A DNA stretch of 30,604 nt, taken from NCBI GenBank assembly GCA_015680685.1, contig MNCI01008409.1, positions 108,516 to 139,119 of the forward strand, written 5' to 3'. The translations under genes and the position numbers were made by a program. Source of the stretch: Gnetum montanum (taxonomy: Eukaryota > Streptophyta > Gnetopsida > Gnetales > Gnetaceae). Below are positions 1 to 10,570 of this stretch, piece after piece; within the stretch, counting starts at the first letter, position 1; every line of letters starts with the position of its first letter. Under the pieces are notes generated by a model. The model was not told where the DNA came from, made no database searches, and saw nothing but the letters and a program-made list of their open reading frames with translations.

Positions 1-1639
1 AGCTTAGCTACATGCATAGAGATCAATCATGCAAAGCATCATGAATCCATTCAATACACTCACACAAAAGAAACTAGCATGGAACACACCAAAGAGGATG
101 AAATGAAGCACTCTCATAATTCGAGAGATTCACATACAATAATTGTACCTAACCATAGACACTAGATCCTACTAGGAATAAGGTCTTAAAAAATTTGTAA
201 GAGGGAATAGGAACCAAATCCATCACCTCATCTAGTAACATATAGAAGGAGACCAAGTTCTAGCAAAAAATAGGTCTCAACAACAAAAGATTCAATTCAC
301 ACTTCCAAGGGCAACATTAGAGAGGATGCATTCATAGGAGAAGACATCCAACAAAAGAGTTGAGGTCTCAACAATGATAAAAATTAGGACAACCTGTTCC
401 AAGAGATCTCCAAATTAAAAGGCCTTAAGGAATGTTAACTAAAGAAGTTATGCCATCAAGCCCAGGGCAAACATAGCTAAGATGAAAGAGGAAACACAAC
501 ACCCATGAGATTAGCAACAAGGGTAATCAGGCTTGAAGCATAAGAGGGCATTAAAATAAGAACCATAATAACGTTGGTCTTAAAGTAGATCCCAAGGTCT
601 CAAGATGCATCCTCAATAAAATTCAGCAATAAGCCATAGCCAAGCATAAATCACAAAGCCTTGCAATAATAAAAGATAGACAGAGCAAGAGGGATGTGCA
701 TGTGAAACTCAAAACATGGCATAAAAGAAAGATGCATTGACACAATTAGATAACATATAATTTTACACATGAGTGTATATAAGTTTATCAATTATGGTCT
801 TGATCCATCCAAAATAAGGCTCACTAGGAGCACATGTTCAAAGGCCCTTCATCCCAAGGTACTTGGACAAAACCATGGCCCAGTTTGTAATTCCCACACT
901 TACTGGTATCTAAGATAAGTGGGGATGAAAAGATATTGCATCCTACACATTATAATCAATGTCATCTTGAAACATGTCATCTAGGTGGAGACCAAAGTGA
1001 AGACTAGGTTCAATTCATCCCAAATGAACCACCAGAGACTAGAGATGAAAGCTCCTTGGGCAACAATTTATGAGTTGCCAATAGAACCTTCATTAGCCAT
1101 ATTGAAGTAAACCATAGTTAGTCCAACCATCAAAAAAGTAAAATGGAGAACAACATCAATACAATTGCATCTATCCTCAAGTGTGCATAAAACATAAAGG
1201 TTGCTAGCACTGTAGCAATGGCTCTAAGATGAAAATCTTGCAAGAGTCTTCCCATAAGGGCAAAAATTTCGTACATACACAAAGATATGATCCTATATTA
1301 CAATGTTATATAAATGGAAGAACCATAGGTAAAAAAACTCTAAGGTATAGCACCTTAAGAGAATGTTGCACTTGTAATAATACATCTAAGAAGTGGACTT
1401 GATACTGTCTATAATAATGACACCTGATATCCTTACGAATTCACTTAAATCCAATGGACCTAAGGTGAAATCCCAAGAGAAAGCCCAAGAGACTATGCCT
1501 CAAAGAGAACATTGCTATGACTTGAATGATTTAGAATGAAGTAAGCAACACATTTGTTTCATATCAAGTGAGATAACACCTCTAGGAAAACTCTAAAATT
1601 TGAGTAAGGACAAGAAACCAAGTACATAAACAACCTTGT
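1..1639. other. Unassigned AT-rich intergenic DNA
   Basis: No domain, LTR end, tandem repeat or RNA gene was recognised on either strand. Some minus-strand frames are fairly poor in stops, for example around 900-1260, but their translations match no family I know. The stretch is most likely the remains of very old transposable elements. Confidence 0.5.
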
Positions 1640-2110
1640 AGACATCATTGGTGGAAAGACAATAATGAATCTATAGGGAAAGTACCTCACTTCTAGACCT
1701 TTGAGGGTTTGGTACAAAGTTCAATAACGCACTACACTAGGACTATCCAATCCATACTACCAACATATCTATGACCATTGCAAAATCAAGGCCATGTAGT
1801 TCTCCATTGTGAGGGTAAGATGAGGAGGACTAGGAAGGGGAAACAATAGGGTAGAGTCCTATTACTTGTTTGGTACCGCCAAGCTAGGATGGATTTTGTA
1901 ACACTTGAGTGCCACTCACAAACACCTCAATGTCCTCCATGGCCCTTGTACCATGGGAAGGAACTAGAGGAACCTCTACCCTAGGACTTTTCTCACAAGT
2001 TATGTGAAATCTAAATTAGGTAGGACAAGCTAGATGAGCTTGGGTTTCATGACACATGAAATATTGTGTGTAAGTGACACAGAACTTTTCAAAGTTTGTT
2101 CCATCATATG
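1640..2110 (-). pseudogene. Possible minus-strand coding fossil with a Cys/His cluster
   Basis: Read on the minus strand, one frame from about 2110 down to about 1640 runs through roughly 155 codons with about six stops, somewhat fewer than expected by chance in such AT-rich DNA. Near 2023-2085 it encodes a Cys/His cluster, YFMCHETQAHLACPT, which resembles a worn zinc knuckle of the kind found in retroelement gag or LINE ORF1 proteins. The remaining translation matches nothing I recognise. It cannot belong to the LINE at 3450-4830 in normal order, because in a minus-strand LINE ORF1 would lie at higher coordinates than the reverse transcriptase. Chance openness is a real alternative. Confidence 0.25.
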
Positions 2111-2168
2111 AATAGGTGGGAAATGTTGTAATTACAATTCATAATATCATTGGTAAGTGATTATGATA

Positions 2169-2380
2169 AATTTTACTTTGGGATGCAAGGATACAATGCC
2201 ATTGTTGTGTTTGAGAAAATTGAATCCTTTATTATTTATTATAGTAATGGTTGAAAAAAAGTGCAAGAGTGGTTACATTATTAGATAACTTTTACTTTGG
2301 AATGGATGGATATAGTGTTACTGTATGCATAACAAAATTGAATCTTTTGTTATATGGTTGGAAACAAGTGTAGGTTATTG
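2169..2380. repeat. Two-copy tandem duplication, period about 118 bp
   Basis: Two diverged neighbouring copies start at about 2169 and 2286. Each carries in order TTTTACTTTGG, a GGATA block, AAAATTGAATC and TTT, then GGTTG-AAA and AGTG. The second copy is shortened by a small deletion. This is a local tandem duplication with no coding content. Confidence 0.6.
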
Positions 2381-2924
2381 TTAAGTAAAGTAATGATATG
2401 ACAACAAACTACTTCATTATATTGTTGTCTTTTTTTATAAATAGTAACATCCATTTTCTTCAAGTGAATGAGATGTGTTGATAAATTTGAATAAGTAACA
2501 TGCTAAGCATTTGTGATTTTTATAGAAGTAACTCTAGCAAGAATAATAGTTTTGGATTAGAAATGGTAAAGTTAGTTATTTCTAGTTTTACAAGTATTTA
2601 TAACAAATATATATACCTATATTTTGGTTGAGAGAATCTTATAAAAATGAAATTGAAATTTAGCTCATCTATTATATTAAAAATTATCCAACTTGCTAGT
2701 TTATCAAATTATATAACAATTTTGGTCAAATCACTATGATTGCATGATGAGAAGATACCTAATTTTAAGTTTGGTTCTAAATCTTGTGCTACAAAATATT
2801 TGAATTTTCATAGATTGTTATTTCCATACATACTCCCATCCGCTTTCAAATTTTATTCCTTGTGCATTGCAATAAGAAGACATAATATAGAAGCCATAGA
2901 TTGCTAAGAGAAAATATGCTAGTA
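2381..2924. other. AT-rich stretch without recognised features
   Basis: Very AT-rich DNA with long T and A runs. No gene, element end or repeat was recognised. Confidence 0.5.
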
Positions 2925-3118
2925 TTATGGATAAAATAGTATTTAGTGTCACAAATAGGCTCTCCTTGGAATGTTATGGATCAAATATTATGTAGCATTA
3001 TAGATAAGCTATCCCTTTCGTTTTATAGATGGGATATTATTTAGCATCACGAATAAGCTCTTCCTGAAGCATTATAGATGGAATATTATTTAGTGTTATT
3101 GATCTATGATTGGTAGTT
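2925..3118. repeat. Four-copy minisatellite, exact 49-bp period
   Basis: Copies begin with TTATGG or TTATAG at 2925, 2974, 3023 and 3072, so three successive spacings are exactly 49 bp. Each unit continues with ATA/ATC..ATATTAT(T/G)TAG(T/C), a TCAC/TTAT block and AATAAGCT. The fourth copy fades after about 40 bases. Units differ by many point changes but almost no indels, which keeps the period exact. Confidence 0.8.
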
Positions 3119-3149
3119 GAACTATTAGTCAAAAATATATATGTTTTTG

Positions 3150-3200
3150 TTATGGGGGAGTGGTGTTAGACCCAAAAAATAAACATATTTAAAAAAATTA
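3150..3200 (+). other. Possible polypurine tract and LTR start (weak)
   Basis: The sequence TATGGGGGAGTGG is followed by TGTTAGACCC. This is the usual arrangement of a polypurine tract placed just before an LTR beginning with TG. No partner LTR, target duplication or neighbouring pol sequence was found, so this may be chance or the edge of an eroded element. Confidence 0.2.
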
Positions 3201-3449
3201 GATATACAAAAGTAGAGAGGCATAGGAGAAACTCCAAAACATTTCATCCTTATAATAAAAGGAAAAGGCCCAACTATTTGTAGGGATGCCTACTAAAGGT
3301 TTTATGTTAATAAAAAAGAAAACTACAAAGAGATAATTAGGAATTTAGCTAAAGCATCACTTACTAAATGATGTCACCTTGAATTGATAAATGAAGAAAA
3401 TTAACTAGATAATCTTTTTAAAAAATCATATTACATCGAAACTTCCAAA

Positions 3450-4830
3450 TGGCAAAAGAAATGCCAACTATGATGTAGAAATCCTTGAATTTGAAGAGTG
3501 TTGCTAAATAGAACTTTAGCTAATCCTAGTTGAAAACCAAGTAAATACTTGCTTGCTACACCAAGTCCAAGAGCTACAAGCAAGGGGGCAAATAAAAAAA
3601 GAAAAATTTAGTAATGTATCTTCCATATTGCAAACAAGATATCTTAGGTCATGAACATCCAAATGAGAGTTACAAATACCAATAGTCAAACCTTAATGAA
3701 TCAAATACCACAAAAAATGTATAATTTTTAAAGGAGTAGTGACATTTCATATCTTTTGAATTCGTTTCTTCCATAATTACACATTGCAATTAACCTTTCA
3801 AAGATAATTGAGCCTTAGCCAAATATTAGTATTAGAACTAATAAGAGTATACACAATCTTGTACTGAAATGGAAAAACATGACGTTCATTAATCCAACAA
3901 AAATCAAGAAAACCATTATAAGAATCTTGAATAGTAACACTTCTGTCCAATTGTCCAATAGATTAAAAAATATAGACTTTTTAGAAACATTAATGCCATA
4001 GAGTGTTTGACACTTAGACTAAGTAATCCAAGAATTATGCATGTGAAGAGATGAATGAGAGGAAATACCAACATTACATCATGTACTATAAAGACATGAT
4101 GCTTAATAGCCCATGGTTCATTGTTAATGGGAAGCTACTAAGGAGAAAGCTTGTCAAGTATAGAGGTAGAAATAGTAATATTATTTAAGTTTCAAAAATC
4201 ACTGATAAAATTCCAAGCATTTTAAATATACTTTATAATAATAGAACCTGATATAATAATGCTTTTTGGAAAAAGGATCCAATTAAAAAAATTGAGTATC
4301 TCTCCAATAATTACTACCTCTAGGCTTATCCATTTGAATGTGCTTCTAAAAAAGAAGCTTCCAAGGCTTTGTACTAGATAAGCATTTAACCACCCACCTA
4401 GCACATAAAACAATATCCTACATAAAAAATTTCATTAATTCTAATCCACCATCCTCTTTATTGCCATTCTACTTTCCTAGGAAAGTGCGAATATCCCACA
4501 CAACATGACAAAATCCTTTCCTAGAATGGCTACTACTATAAAAAAAATTTCTCACTAGCTGATCAATGTGATGATATATAGAAATACTAGAAGCCCAATA
4601 TGAAGCATAATATATATGAGTAGCTTGAATTGTATGCTCACAAACAATAAAAATACCAACTATTGAAAACTTTTTCTACTTCTACCGATTGAGTTCAATT
4701 TTCTTTACTACAACATCACATAAAGTTTTTGAAGATCTACCAAAGAAAAAGGAAATGCCTAATAATTTAAAAACATTTGATTATTCTGAGAAATGCCAAA
4801 TCTTCTATCTTTTGCAATAAGGGGGGTTTG
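3450..4830 (-). mobile_element. 5'-truncated L1-type LINE, reverse transcriptase C-terminal half
   Basis: Minus-strand translation, with several frameshifts, follows the order of a plant L1-type reverse transcriptase. At about 4790-4700 lies the LLGISFFFGRS block, the family's YLGIPL-FGR motif. HIDQLVRNFF (family IDKL-RNFLW) lies near 4560, and DGGLELMKFFM (family GGLGI..F) near 4440. CARWVVKCLSSTKPWKLLF follows near 4400-4330. Further on, about 3850-3560, is a zf-RVT-like end with HFLWYLIH and FFICPLACSSW. Palm motifs and everything upstream are absent, so the copy is 5'-truncated, as is usual for LINEs. No poly-A tail (poly-T on the plus strand) is visible at the low-coordinate end, so the 3' end is eroded or further left. 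Not functional. Confidence 0.75.
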
Positions 4831-6009
4831 AGAATGGGCATTGATCATGTTATACATCTAGTCCTAGTGTTATGTTTGGGTATTAAAATTATGAAACTAG
4901 CTTTACTTAATCATGGGAGAGTTGTTTAGTGAAATTTTGTAAGTTTATGGAAAGTGCTAGAATTGAGAAGTATTTCACATCCTCTAATTATGATTTTCAT
5001 GCATGTGGTTAAGATTTTCATCTTTCAAGTTCGTATCCTAATCTTTATTATCACACTACTAGGTTTTATACATGTTTTAGGATTCTTACAATGTTTCTAG
5101 TTTTGTTCAAAAATCCTAGGGCCCTTCTGACATGTTCCATGATGTTTTGGCTCTCATTTGAACTTGGCAAGCAAAGTGTGCTAGAAGGGGGTGTGCTGAC
5201 TAGTGTGTATCAGTGCACTCCTTGCATTAGCATAGGGGCACTAACACACCTCTTGATGATCCTAGTTTTGTTCCTTTGCTCCTAGTATGCTTCTAGGTTA
5301 CTTAGGCTGCGTTGATGAACCTCTATTGATTCTTGGACCCTGGTTTACCTTTGTCGTTATGTTATGGAAACTATATATTCCTGGGATAAGCTTTCATACA
5401 TAACTTATTCATAATTCATATTTTCATTTGGCTTTTGACATTTGATTTTGTATGAAGAGCTCTTCCTTCCTTGGGTAAGTTGATTTCCTTCCTTATCTTG
5501 TAGGTGTTTTGAGTCATCACTTTCACAAGTATTAGTAGACTCTGTTAGAGTGCTACCTTACTTATGTAGCTTAGAAATATTTGGTTGATGTGGATTCTAG
5601 TGTTTTTATAATGAATAAAGTTTGTGATTTTCCTCTATCTCACTATTGATGACATAAACATTAGAACAATATACCTATTTATCTATTTTTCATTCTATTA
5701 AGCTACAATGATTCATTCCTTATCTAAGGAGCTCATGATTATATGACATGATGTTAGACCATCAAGGTTATGGTTGAGAGCCATTTTATTACATTCCACA
5801 TGTGGTGTCACAATCATCCCTAAGAGGGATTTTAACGTAAGCATCACACTTGTCCATAAGATGGATTGCAATGCATATGCATTTATTATTATTTTTCTTT
5901 ATAATTATAAAATTGTTAAAAATTATAAGACATAAAATTATATATATTTTCTCTATCTTTCATTGTGGTAACATGGGTTTCATTTCTATTATAATCTCTT
6001 TTTATATTT
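4831..6009. other. Unassigned DNA next to the copia fragment
   Basis: No domain is recognisable. The copia element should continue here with the rest of RNase H and its 3' LTR, but I could not locate an LTR start or polypurine tract. The plus-strand open frame at 5091-5285 starts with a hydrophobic stretch but shows no family resemblance, and its neighbourhood shows no gene structure. The part near 5100-5300 is less AT-rich than its surroundings. Confidence 0.4.
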
Positions 6010-6150
6010 ATTGAACACGATGATATACATAAGTATTCTTGACAATCCAGTCAACATCATCTTTGAAGCTTACAACTAGATTGCACTATGTTTTGGATAA
6101 TATATTGCACTGGTTTAACATTAGTGGGATCCATATCATAAAGTTCATGA
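6010..6150 (-). pseudogene. Copia RNase H, N-terminal remnant
   Basis: Directly downstream of the reverse transcriptase end (HILRYLK), the minus strand at about 6070-6020 encodes a DDVDWIVKN-like segment. This corresponds to the copia RNase H start, where families have SDADWAG followed by DRKST. The frame is interrupted by stops between the two parts. Nothing further downstream is recognisable, so most of RNase H is eroded. Confidence 0.45.
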
Positions 6151-7180
6151 TCACTTTAGATATCTCAAGATATGCTTTAAAGCATTCATGTGGCTTAGTC
6201 TAGGTTTTTGTGTGAACCTTGAGCGAAAAAATGTGCCAAAGTCCATGTTAGACATTGAGTGATAAATAAACCTCAAGGATCCTGTCATGCTTCTATATAG
6301 AGAACTGTCAACTAATGGTTTTGCATCTTTGACCTGAATTTTGAGATTTGATGGAAGTGGAGTGATGGCTATCCTTGCATCTTTTAGTCCATAATTTTTT
6401 ATGATAACTTTAGAATATTTATTTTGATGCATTTTCAATGCATCCTTATCTTACTCTACTTAAATTTCTATAAAGCACCTTAGGACTCATGAATCCTTCA
6501 TCTCAAATTCTAATTTCATTTTTTTCCTAACATCTAAAACTTATTTTTTTTACAAATTAATAGAAAGATCAAATCATTAACATAGAATACAAATCAAGGT
6601 TACATAAATGTTAGCATGCTTGAAGTAGAGAGTAAACTCAAAAATATAAATTTTATAGTCACTTTTGAGAAGAAAATCATTAATTCTATGAAATCAAAAT
6701 ATTGGAGCTTTCTTGAGTCCATAGATAATCTTGTTGAGCCTGCAAGGTTTGTCTTCTTAGACTTGCATGTTAAGACCTTTCTATTGGAGAATATAGACTT
6801 CTTCGATCATACCATTAAGAAAGGTTGTGTTGGCATCCATTTGGTACATTTTAACCTTGAGATGAGATGGAATGATGATCATTAATTTGATGGTTTGAAC
6901 CTTGCAACATGAGTAAATATTTCTTTATAATTAATGTATTCCTTTTTTACTTAAAGCCCCTTGCTACAAACCTTGCCTTGTGAGTGGAGATGTTGTCATG
7001 TTTATCAAAATTAGTTTTGAATACCCACTTGGTATCAATCATATTTTTTCCTTTTGGTTTAGTCACTAACAAGTATGTGTTAGTCTTCATTATTGAGTCA
7101 TAATCCTTTTGCATTACATCCTTCTATACTTTAATTTTGAGAGTCTATTTTACACTTGATGGTTCATTAATTAGTATTAA
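6151..7180 (-). pseudogene. Copia reverse transcriptase, decayed
   Basis: RNA-dependent DNA polymerase of a Ty1/copia element (RVT_2 family). In minus-strand order: DTKWVFKTNFD and HKARFVARGFK at about 7050-6950 (family WVYK and HKARLVAKGF). A stretch for YQMDVNTAFLNG reads MDANTTFLNG-like near 6840-6800, and YGLKKAP lies near 6700. The catalytic YVDD appears as YVND at 6573-6584. An open C-terminal stretch at 6438-6151 contains KNYGLKDARIAITPLP, DSSLYRSMTGSLRF and LKHILRYLK (family LYRSMVGSLMYL and ILRYLKGT). Several frameshifts and stops separate these blocks. The Asp-to-Asn change in the catalytic box alone would abolish polymerisation. Family assignment is secure from motif order. Confidence 0.85.
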
Positions 7181-7379
7181 GAAATAACATTTGATATTTC
7201 TTGAAATAGTTTTTATATTATTTACAAGTTACTATTAAAAATTTAGGATGAGGTGTGACCCTTTTCCATCCATGGCCTTAACTCATGGGCCTCTTCCTCA
7301 TTCTTGTTGTCTTCCTCATGGTTGTAGAATGAGTTAAACCCTAAGGTTTTCTCATCAAAGATTACACTTCTTGATGCAT

Positions 7380-7660
7380 GTCACTTCTTTTTAAGTAGAT
7401 CAAAAGACTTGTAGTCACTTTTCTTGAAATCATATTCAAAAAAAAATTACCTCCTATCTCTATCATCTAGTTTCTCCATAATAGCATTTGCAATTTTTAC
7501 ATAACATACACATCCAAAGACTTTAAGATGGGAGAGATTTGATATATTGTCATACAATATTTCATATGGAGTCTTCTCACCTATGAAAGATATGATGAGT
7601 CTATTAAGTATATAAGTAGTCATGTGGACTAACTCATTCTAATAGGAATTAGGAAGGAAG
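7380..7660 (-). pseudogene. Copia integrase, C-terminal part
   Basis: The minus strand from 7660 encodes FLPNSY-NELVHMTTYILNR, then GEKTPYEILYDN, SHLKVFGCVCYV and EKLDDR, and ends with SRSVIFDE. These are the family blocks LPNSFWAEAV..AVYLLNR, KTPYE, HLRVFGC.AYV, KLDDR and SRDVVFDE. The fragment ends abruptly at the GCATG target duplication of element 1. Its upstream continuation lies at 23970, more than 16 kb away, in the same reading frame. Confidence 0.85.
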
Positions 7661-7665
7661 GCATG
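7661..7665. repeat. Target-site duplication GCATG, left copy (element 1)
   Basis: GCATG immediately precedes the TGATGAG start of the element 1 5' LTR and recurs exactly at 23965-23969, just after the end of its 3' LTR. A 5-bp duplication is normal for LTR retrotransposon integration. Confidence 0.93.
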
Positions 7666-7687
7666 TGATGAGTCATGTTTTGTCATG

Positions 7688-7715
7688 CTTTGATATTGGA
7701 TACCCGATATCAAAG
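7688..7715. repeat. Near-perfect 28-bp palindrome in the LTR 5' end
   Basis: CTTTGATAT..ATATCAAAG forms an almost perfect inverted repeat centred on GGATACCC. An equivalent palindrome, CTTCAATAT..ATATTGAAG, lies at the same place in the 3' LTR (16216-16243). Element 2 has GATATC-rich inverted motifs in the matching part of its LTRs. It could be a hairpin or a regulatory binding site in U3; function is inference. Confidence 0.7.
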
Positions 7716-7763
7716 CCCATGATGTGTTATCGAATGTATGATATCACAGGATATATGCTGGCT

Positions 7764-7771
7764 TATAAATA
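7764..7771 (+). promoter_or_regulatory. Putative TATA box of the element 1 LTR promoter
   Basis: TATAAATA follows GGCT and precedes GCACC, about 100 bp into the LTR. The 3' LTR has TATAAAG at the same place (16320-16326). Its position fits the U3 promoter driving the retrotransposon transcript. Confidence 0.6.
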
Positions 7772-8139
7772 TAGCACCGAAGCTCACAATTTTGATGTTA
7801 GTTTTTGTTATAGTTAGCAAAGCTCTTGCAATTTTTTTTCTCCAAGGTTAGAATATTTTTTGAGTGCCCATAGCAGGAGTCTGAGTGTGTACGGATCTTT
7901 GTTCAAGCATTGATGTACTTGAGCACAGTAGTGTGATGGGAATAAAAATGAACCCATTTGATAATCCTTGCAGCACTAAGAATAGATTAATATTTCCTTT
8001 AATGCACTTTATTTTCATGAACTTTACTTTAATGCATTTAAATGAAGAAATTAATTTCTAGTTGTTAATGAACATAAGCATGACTACTTCGAGCATACAT
8101 ATAGTGCTTGGTAACCCAAAAACACTTAATGTTTGGTAG

Positions 8140-8233
8140 CCTAGCAGCATTATATGTTTTTAGCACATGTCTAGGAAAGTGGAACNTCCTAGCAGCATTA
8201 TATGTTTTTAGCACATGTCTAGGAAAGTGGAAC
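8140..8233. repeat. 46-bp direct duplication separated by an N (probable assembly join)
   Basis: Bases 8140-8185 and 8188-8233 are identical copies of a 46-bp segment starting CCTAGCAGCATTATATG. The N at 8186 and one T lie between them. The 3' LTR has only one copy (about 16695-16740). Perfect identity inside an LTR pair that is otherwise strongly diverged points to unmerged contig overlap, not to a biological duplication. Confidence 0.85.
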
Positions 8234-8546
8234 AAATACTTTTGCTAGGCTAGCTAGGTTTTAGATAAATTAGATCCTAAATTACTCTACCTTTTATTAT
8301 TGTTGTAGGCTATTAAACTTACAAAACATAAAATGATAAAAGTCATGTGTCTCAATTACACTTAAAACATATCCTTAAGCTTCACAAGTGTAGTTTAGAA
8401 GACAACGAATGTTCTTAACAACCATCTTACTTCTTAGAGGAACTAGTGCATCGGAGAACTGTAGGTCGATGGAATTTGACCAGATTGCATGTGAACGCTT
8501 TAGTGATTCGTATGGTTAGGTGTAGGGGTACCTCGCTACTCATCAT

Positions 8547-8564
8547 TGGCATTGTTACGTGGGA
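8547..8564 (+). other. Primer binding site, tRNA-Asp type (element 1)
   Basis: TGGCATTGTTACGTGGGA starts two bases after the LTR end. It resembles the complement of the plant tRNA-Asp 3' end, TGGCGCCGTTGCCGGGGA, used by Athila/Tat elements. Most differences are C-to-T or G-to-A decay. Confidence 0.75.
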
Positions 8565-8705
8565 CCTTTTGGTTGTTTTGTGTACTATCTAGGATTTAGT
8601 AAAAAATTATTCAAATCATTGAAATAAATCTTAGAGTCACATCACATCTTAAGATTACTACAAAAATTTGAAGAAGCACACTACATTTTTATTCTCTAAC
8701 ATAAA

Positions 8706-10570
8706 ATGTCTCCTTCTCACAAGAGCGATTCTCTATCTAAGTCTGATGGATTATATCCACTGATGCCTTAATAATATTAAGTGGTATATGCTCATCCTAA
8801 TGAGTATGTACCAAATTTCACCTTCATCCTACACCAAGATGAATAGTTATGGTGGCATGACATGGAAGACAACATTGTGTTGCTGCCCAACTGATCCGTT
8901 CCTGCAATGCTCCAACAAATGGTTATATGATGGGGTCTCTAGGAACTTCATGTTGAGTATGTTGTGCAAGATAGTGATGTTAGGGATTATTGTTTCACTG
9001 AGGCACAACATCTTAAGGATCGCTAGTTAGAACAACATTATGAATCTACGAAGGGAAATTTTTTTTATGATTCTCCATTCCTACTATACCAAAAAGATGG
9101 TGGAGAGCCCTTCTATGGGGGTTTTCCATTTAGTGAAATTCCTCTCTTTGACTTTGGTGATGGAGGTCAAAACTAGAACTTGTAGTTCATGATTTACAAT
9201 CTTGGTTCTGGTAAGAAAGGATCTAATGACAAAGAAGGATCCAAAAGGCAAGTCAAAGTAGGGATGCAGATAAGAAGCAAGATCGTGATTGTTGTTGCAA
9301 TGACTAAAGAGGTGGTAGCAAGAATTCTTATGGTGCTAGTCCTCTTTCCTCTTCACCTTCATCATCATCCACTTTTTCTTCTAGCTCTGATCACAACCAT
9401 AGGAGGTGTGACCATGATGCAGGTGACTAATGAGACCAAAATGATTAGAGGGATTATTGGGCAAGGAAAAACCAGGGACATATGCATTCAAGAGAGATGC
9501 AATGTCATGAATGAAGGGGTAGTAGAGGTCATCGTAGGCATCAAAATCAAGGCCTCGATGAGCCTTTACTTACTACTTGAAGCATGCTAAACATTATAGA
9601 GGTAGTACGCATTCCAATAAGGCATGTAAATGATAGTCAGATCAAAAGACTAGATATGAAAAATATCCCTAGGTTCGAAGAGGGGAATGATCTCGAAGCT
9701 TTTCAAGATGCATGTGCCTTGTAGAACATAGAGAATGAATGGCAAAATCTTATGTTTTTCTCACAAACACTTATTAAAGAAGTAGAAAAATGGTACTAGT
9801 CCTTAGAACTAGAATCTATCATATGATGGAGTACAATGCTTGAATTATGTAATGAAAAATATTAAACATACTCCATAGTGTCCAACTTGAGAAGGTAGAT
9901 CCAAGGATGGAAACAAGGAACATAAAAACCCTTAGATGTTTCCATCGACCGATACTATTCCTTAATGCATAGATGTCCTAGCCATGGTTATTGTCAACTG
10001 GATCAACTTTGCCACATTGTAGATGGGCTTCGATCTAAAATGAGAAAAACCCTTGGCATTTATGCCCAAGGACAATTGTTAGAGTTAAGCATCTGTCAGA
10101 TCCAAAGATTGATTGAGAAGGTAGCTAAAGAGGAAGGTGAATTAAGAAAACAGGAAAGAGTAGAAGAATATAACTATGATCCTTCCATCTGAAAGAGGAA
10201 GGTTTGATGTTGTGATTGTGAGAAGGAATTAGCGTTTGATGAGTTGATGAATAGGAAAGCCTTACAGCTTAAAAAATTTCAATATGAAATTATAGCCAAG
10301 GTTTATCAGTTATCGGACTTCATGGATAATAGATTTCAAGTTGTTCTAAAAATTGCTAAAGAGTTTAAACATTGAGGTAGTGATCGTGAGTGCAGAAGGT
10401 GCAAAGAAGTTGAACGTGCTTATCAAAAAGGTAAGGGCAAGATTGCTACAATAGAAGAAGTTGCAAGAATTGAATTCGATGATGATGGTGGATGTTTCAT
10501 CTAGTAGTATGAACATCCCAAGGGGTGTTGTCCCATAGTGTCATAGTTACAAGAGTCTAGGATGTATGCT
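8706..10570 (+). pseudogene. Element 1 gag (capsid/nucleocapsid), decayed
   Basis: The probable start is ATG at 8706 (MSPSHKSDS). Its place after the leader matches the ATG of element 2 gag at 22778. The frame then carries about ten stops and frameshifts. A serine-rich linker (SPLSSSPSSSSTFSSSSDH) lies near 9330-9400. The gag core follows at about 9650-9860 with IPRFEEGNDLEAFQD, NIENEWQNL, TLIKEVEKWY and WSTMLELCNEKY. Next comes an open stretch (9965-10192) with LRSKMRKTLG and RLIEKVAKEEGELRK. A degraded zinc knuckle (GCFI, two stops, then YEHPKGCCP) lies near 10490-10535. Gag would assemble cytoplasmic virus-like particles that package the element RNA. Element 2 encodes the same blocks, which confirms the reading. 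Confidence 0.8.

Larger units (their letters stand above)
7666..8545 (+). repeat. 5' LTR of element 1
   Basis: Starts TGATGAGTCATG and ends CTACTCATCA, with the same termini as the 3' LTR (16194; 23964, where the end reads CATTA). Shared landmarks include TATAAATA at 7764-7771 and a GCAGCACTAAGAATA block near 7970. The last 100 bp (GATTCGTATGGTTAGG, GGGGTACCTCGCTACTC) also match the LTR end of element 2. It carries an extra 46-bp copy around an N at 8186 that the 3' LTR lacks. Confidence 0.92.

Noticed and set aside
5091-5285. Plus-strand open frame of 64 codons in unassigned DNA
   Set aside because: It has no recognisable motif or gene structure around it, and its length is expected by chance.
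5462-5520. GGTAAGTTGATTTCC..TTGTAGGTG resembling a short intron
   Set aside because: Splice-like words are common in AT-rich plant DNA, the spacing would be too short for a normal plant intron, and no exons are recognisable.
9189-9590. Open frame of 133 codons in element 1
   Set aside because: It runs out of frame to the gag serine-rich linker. The translated gag frame in this stretch is the one matching element 2.
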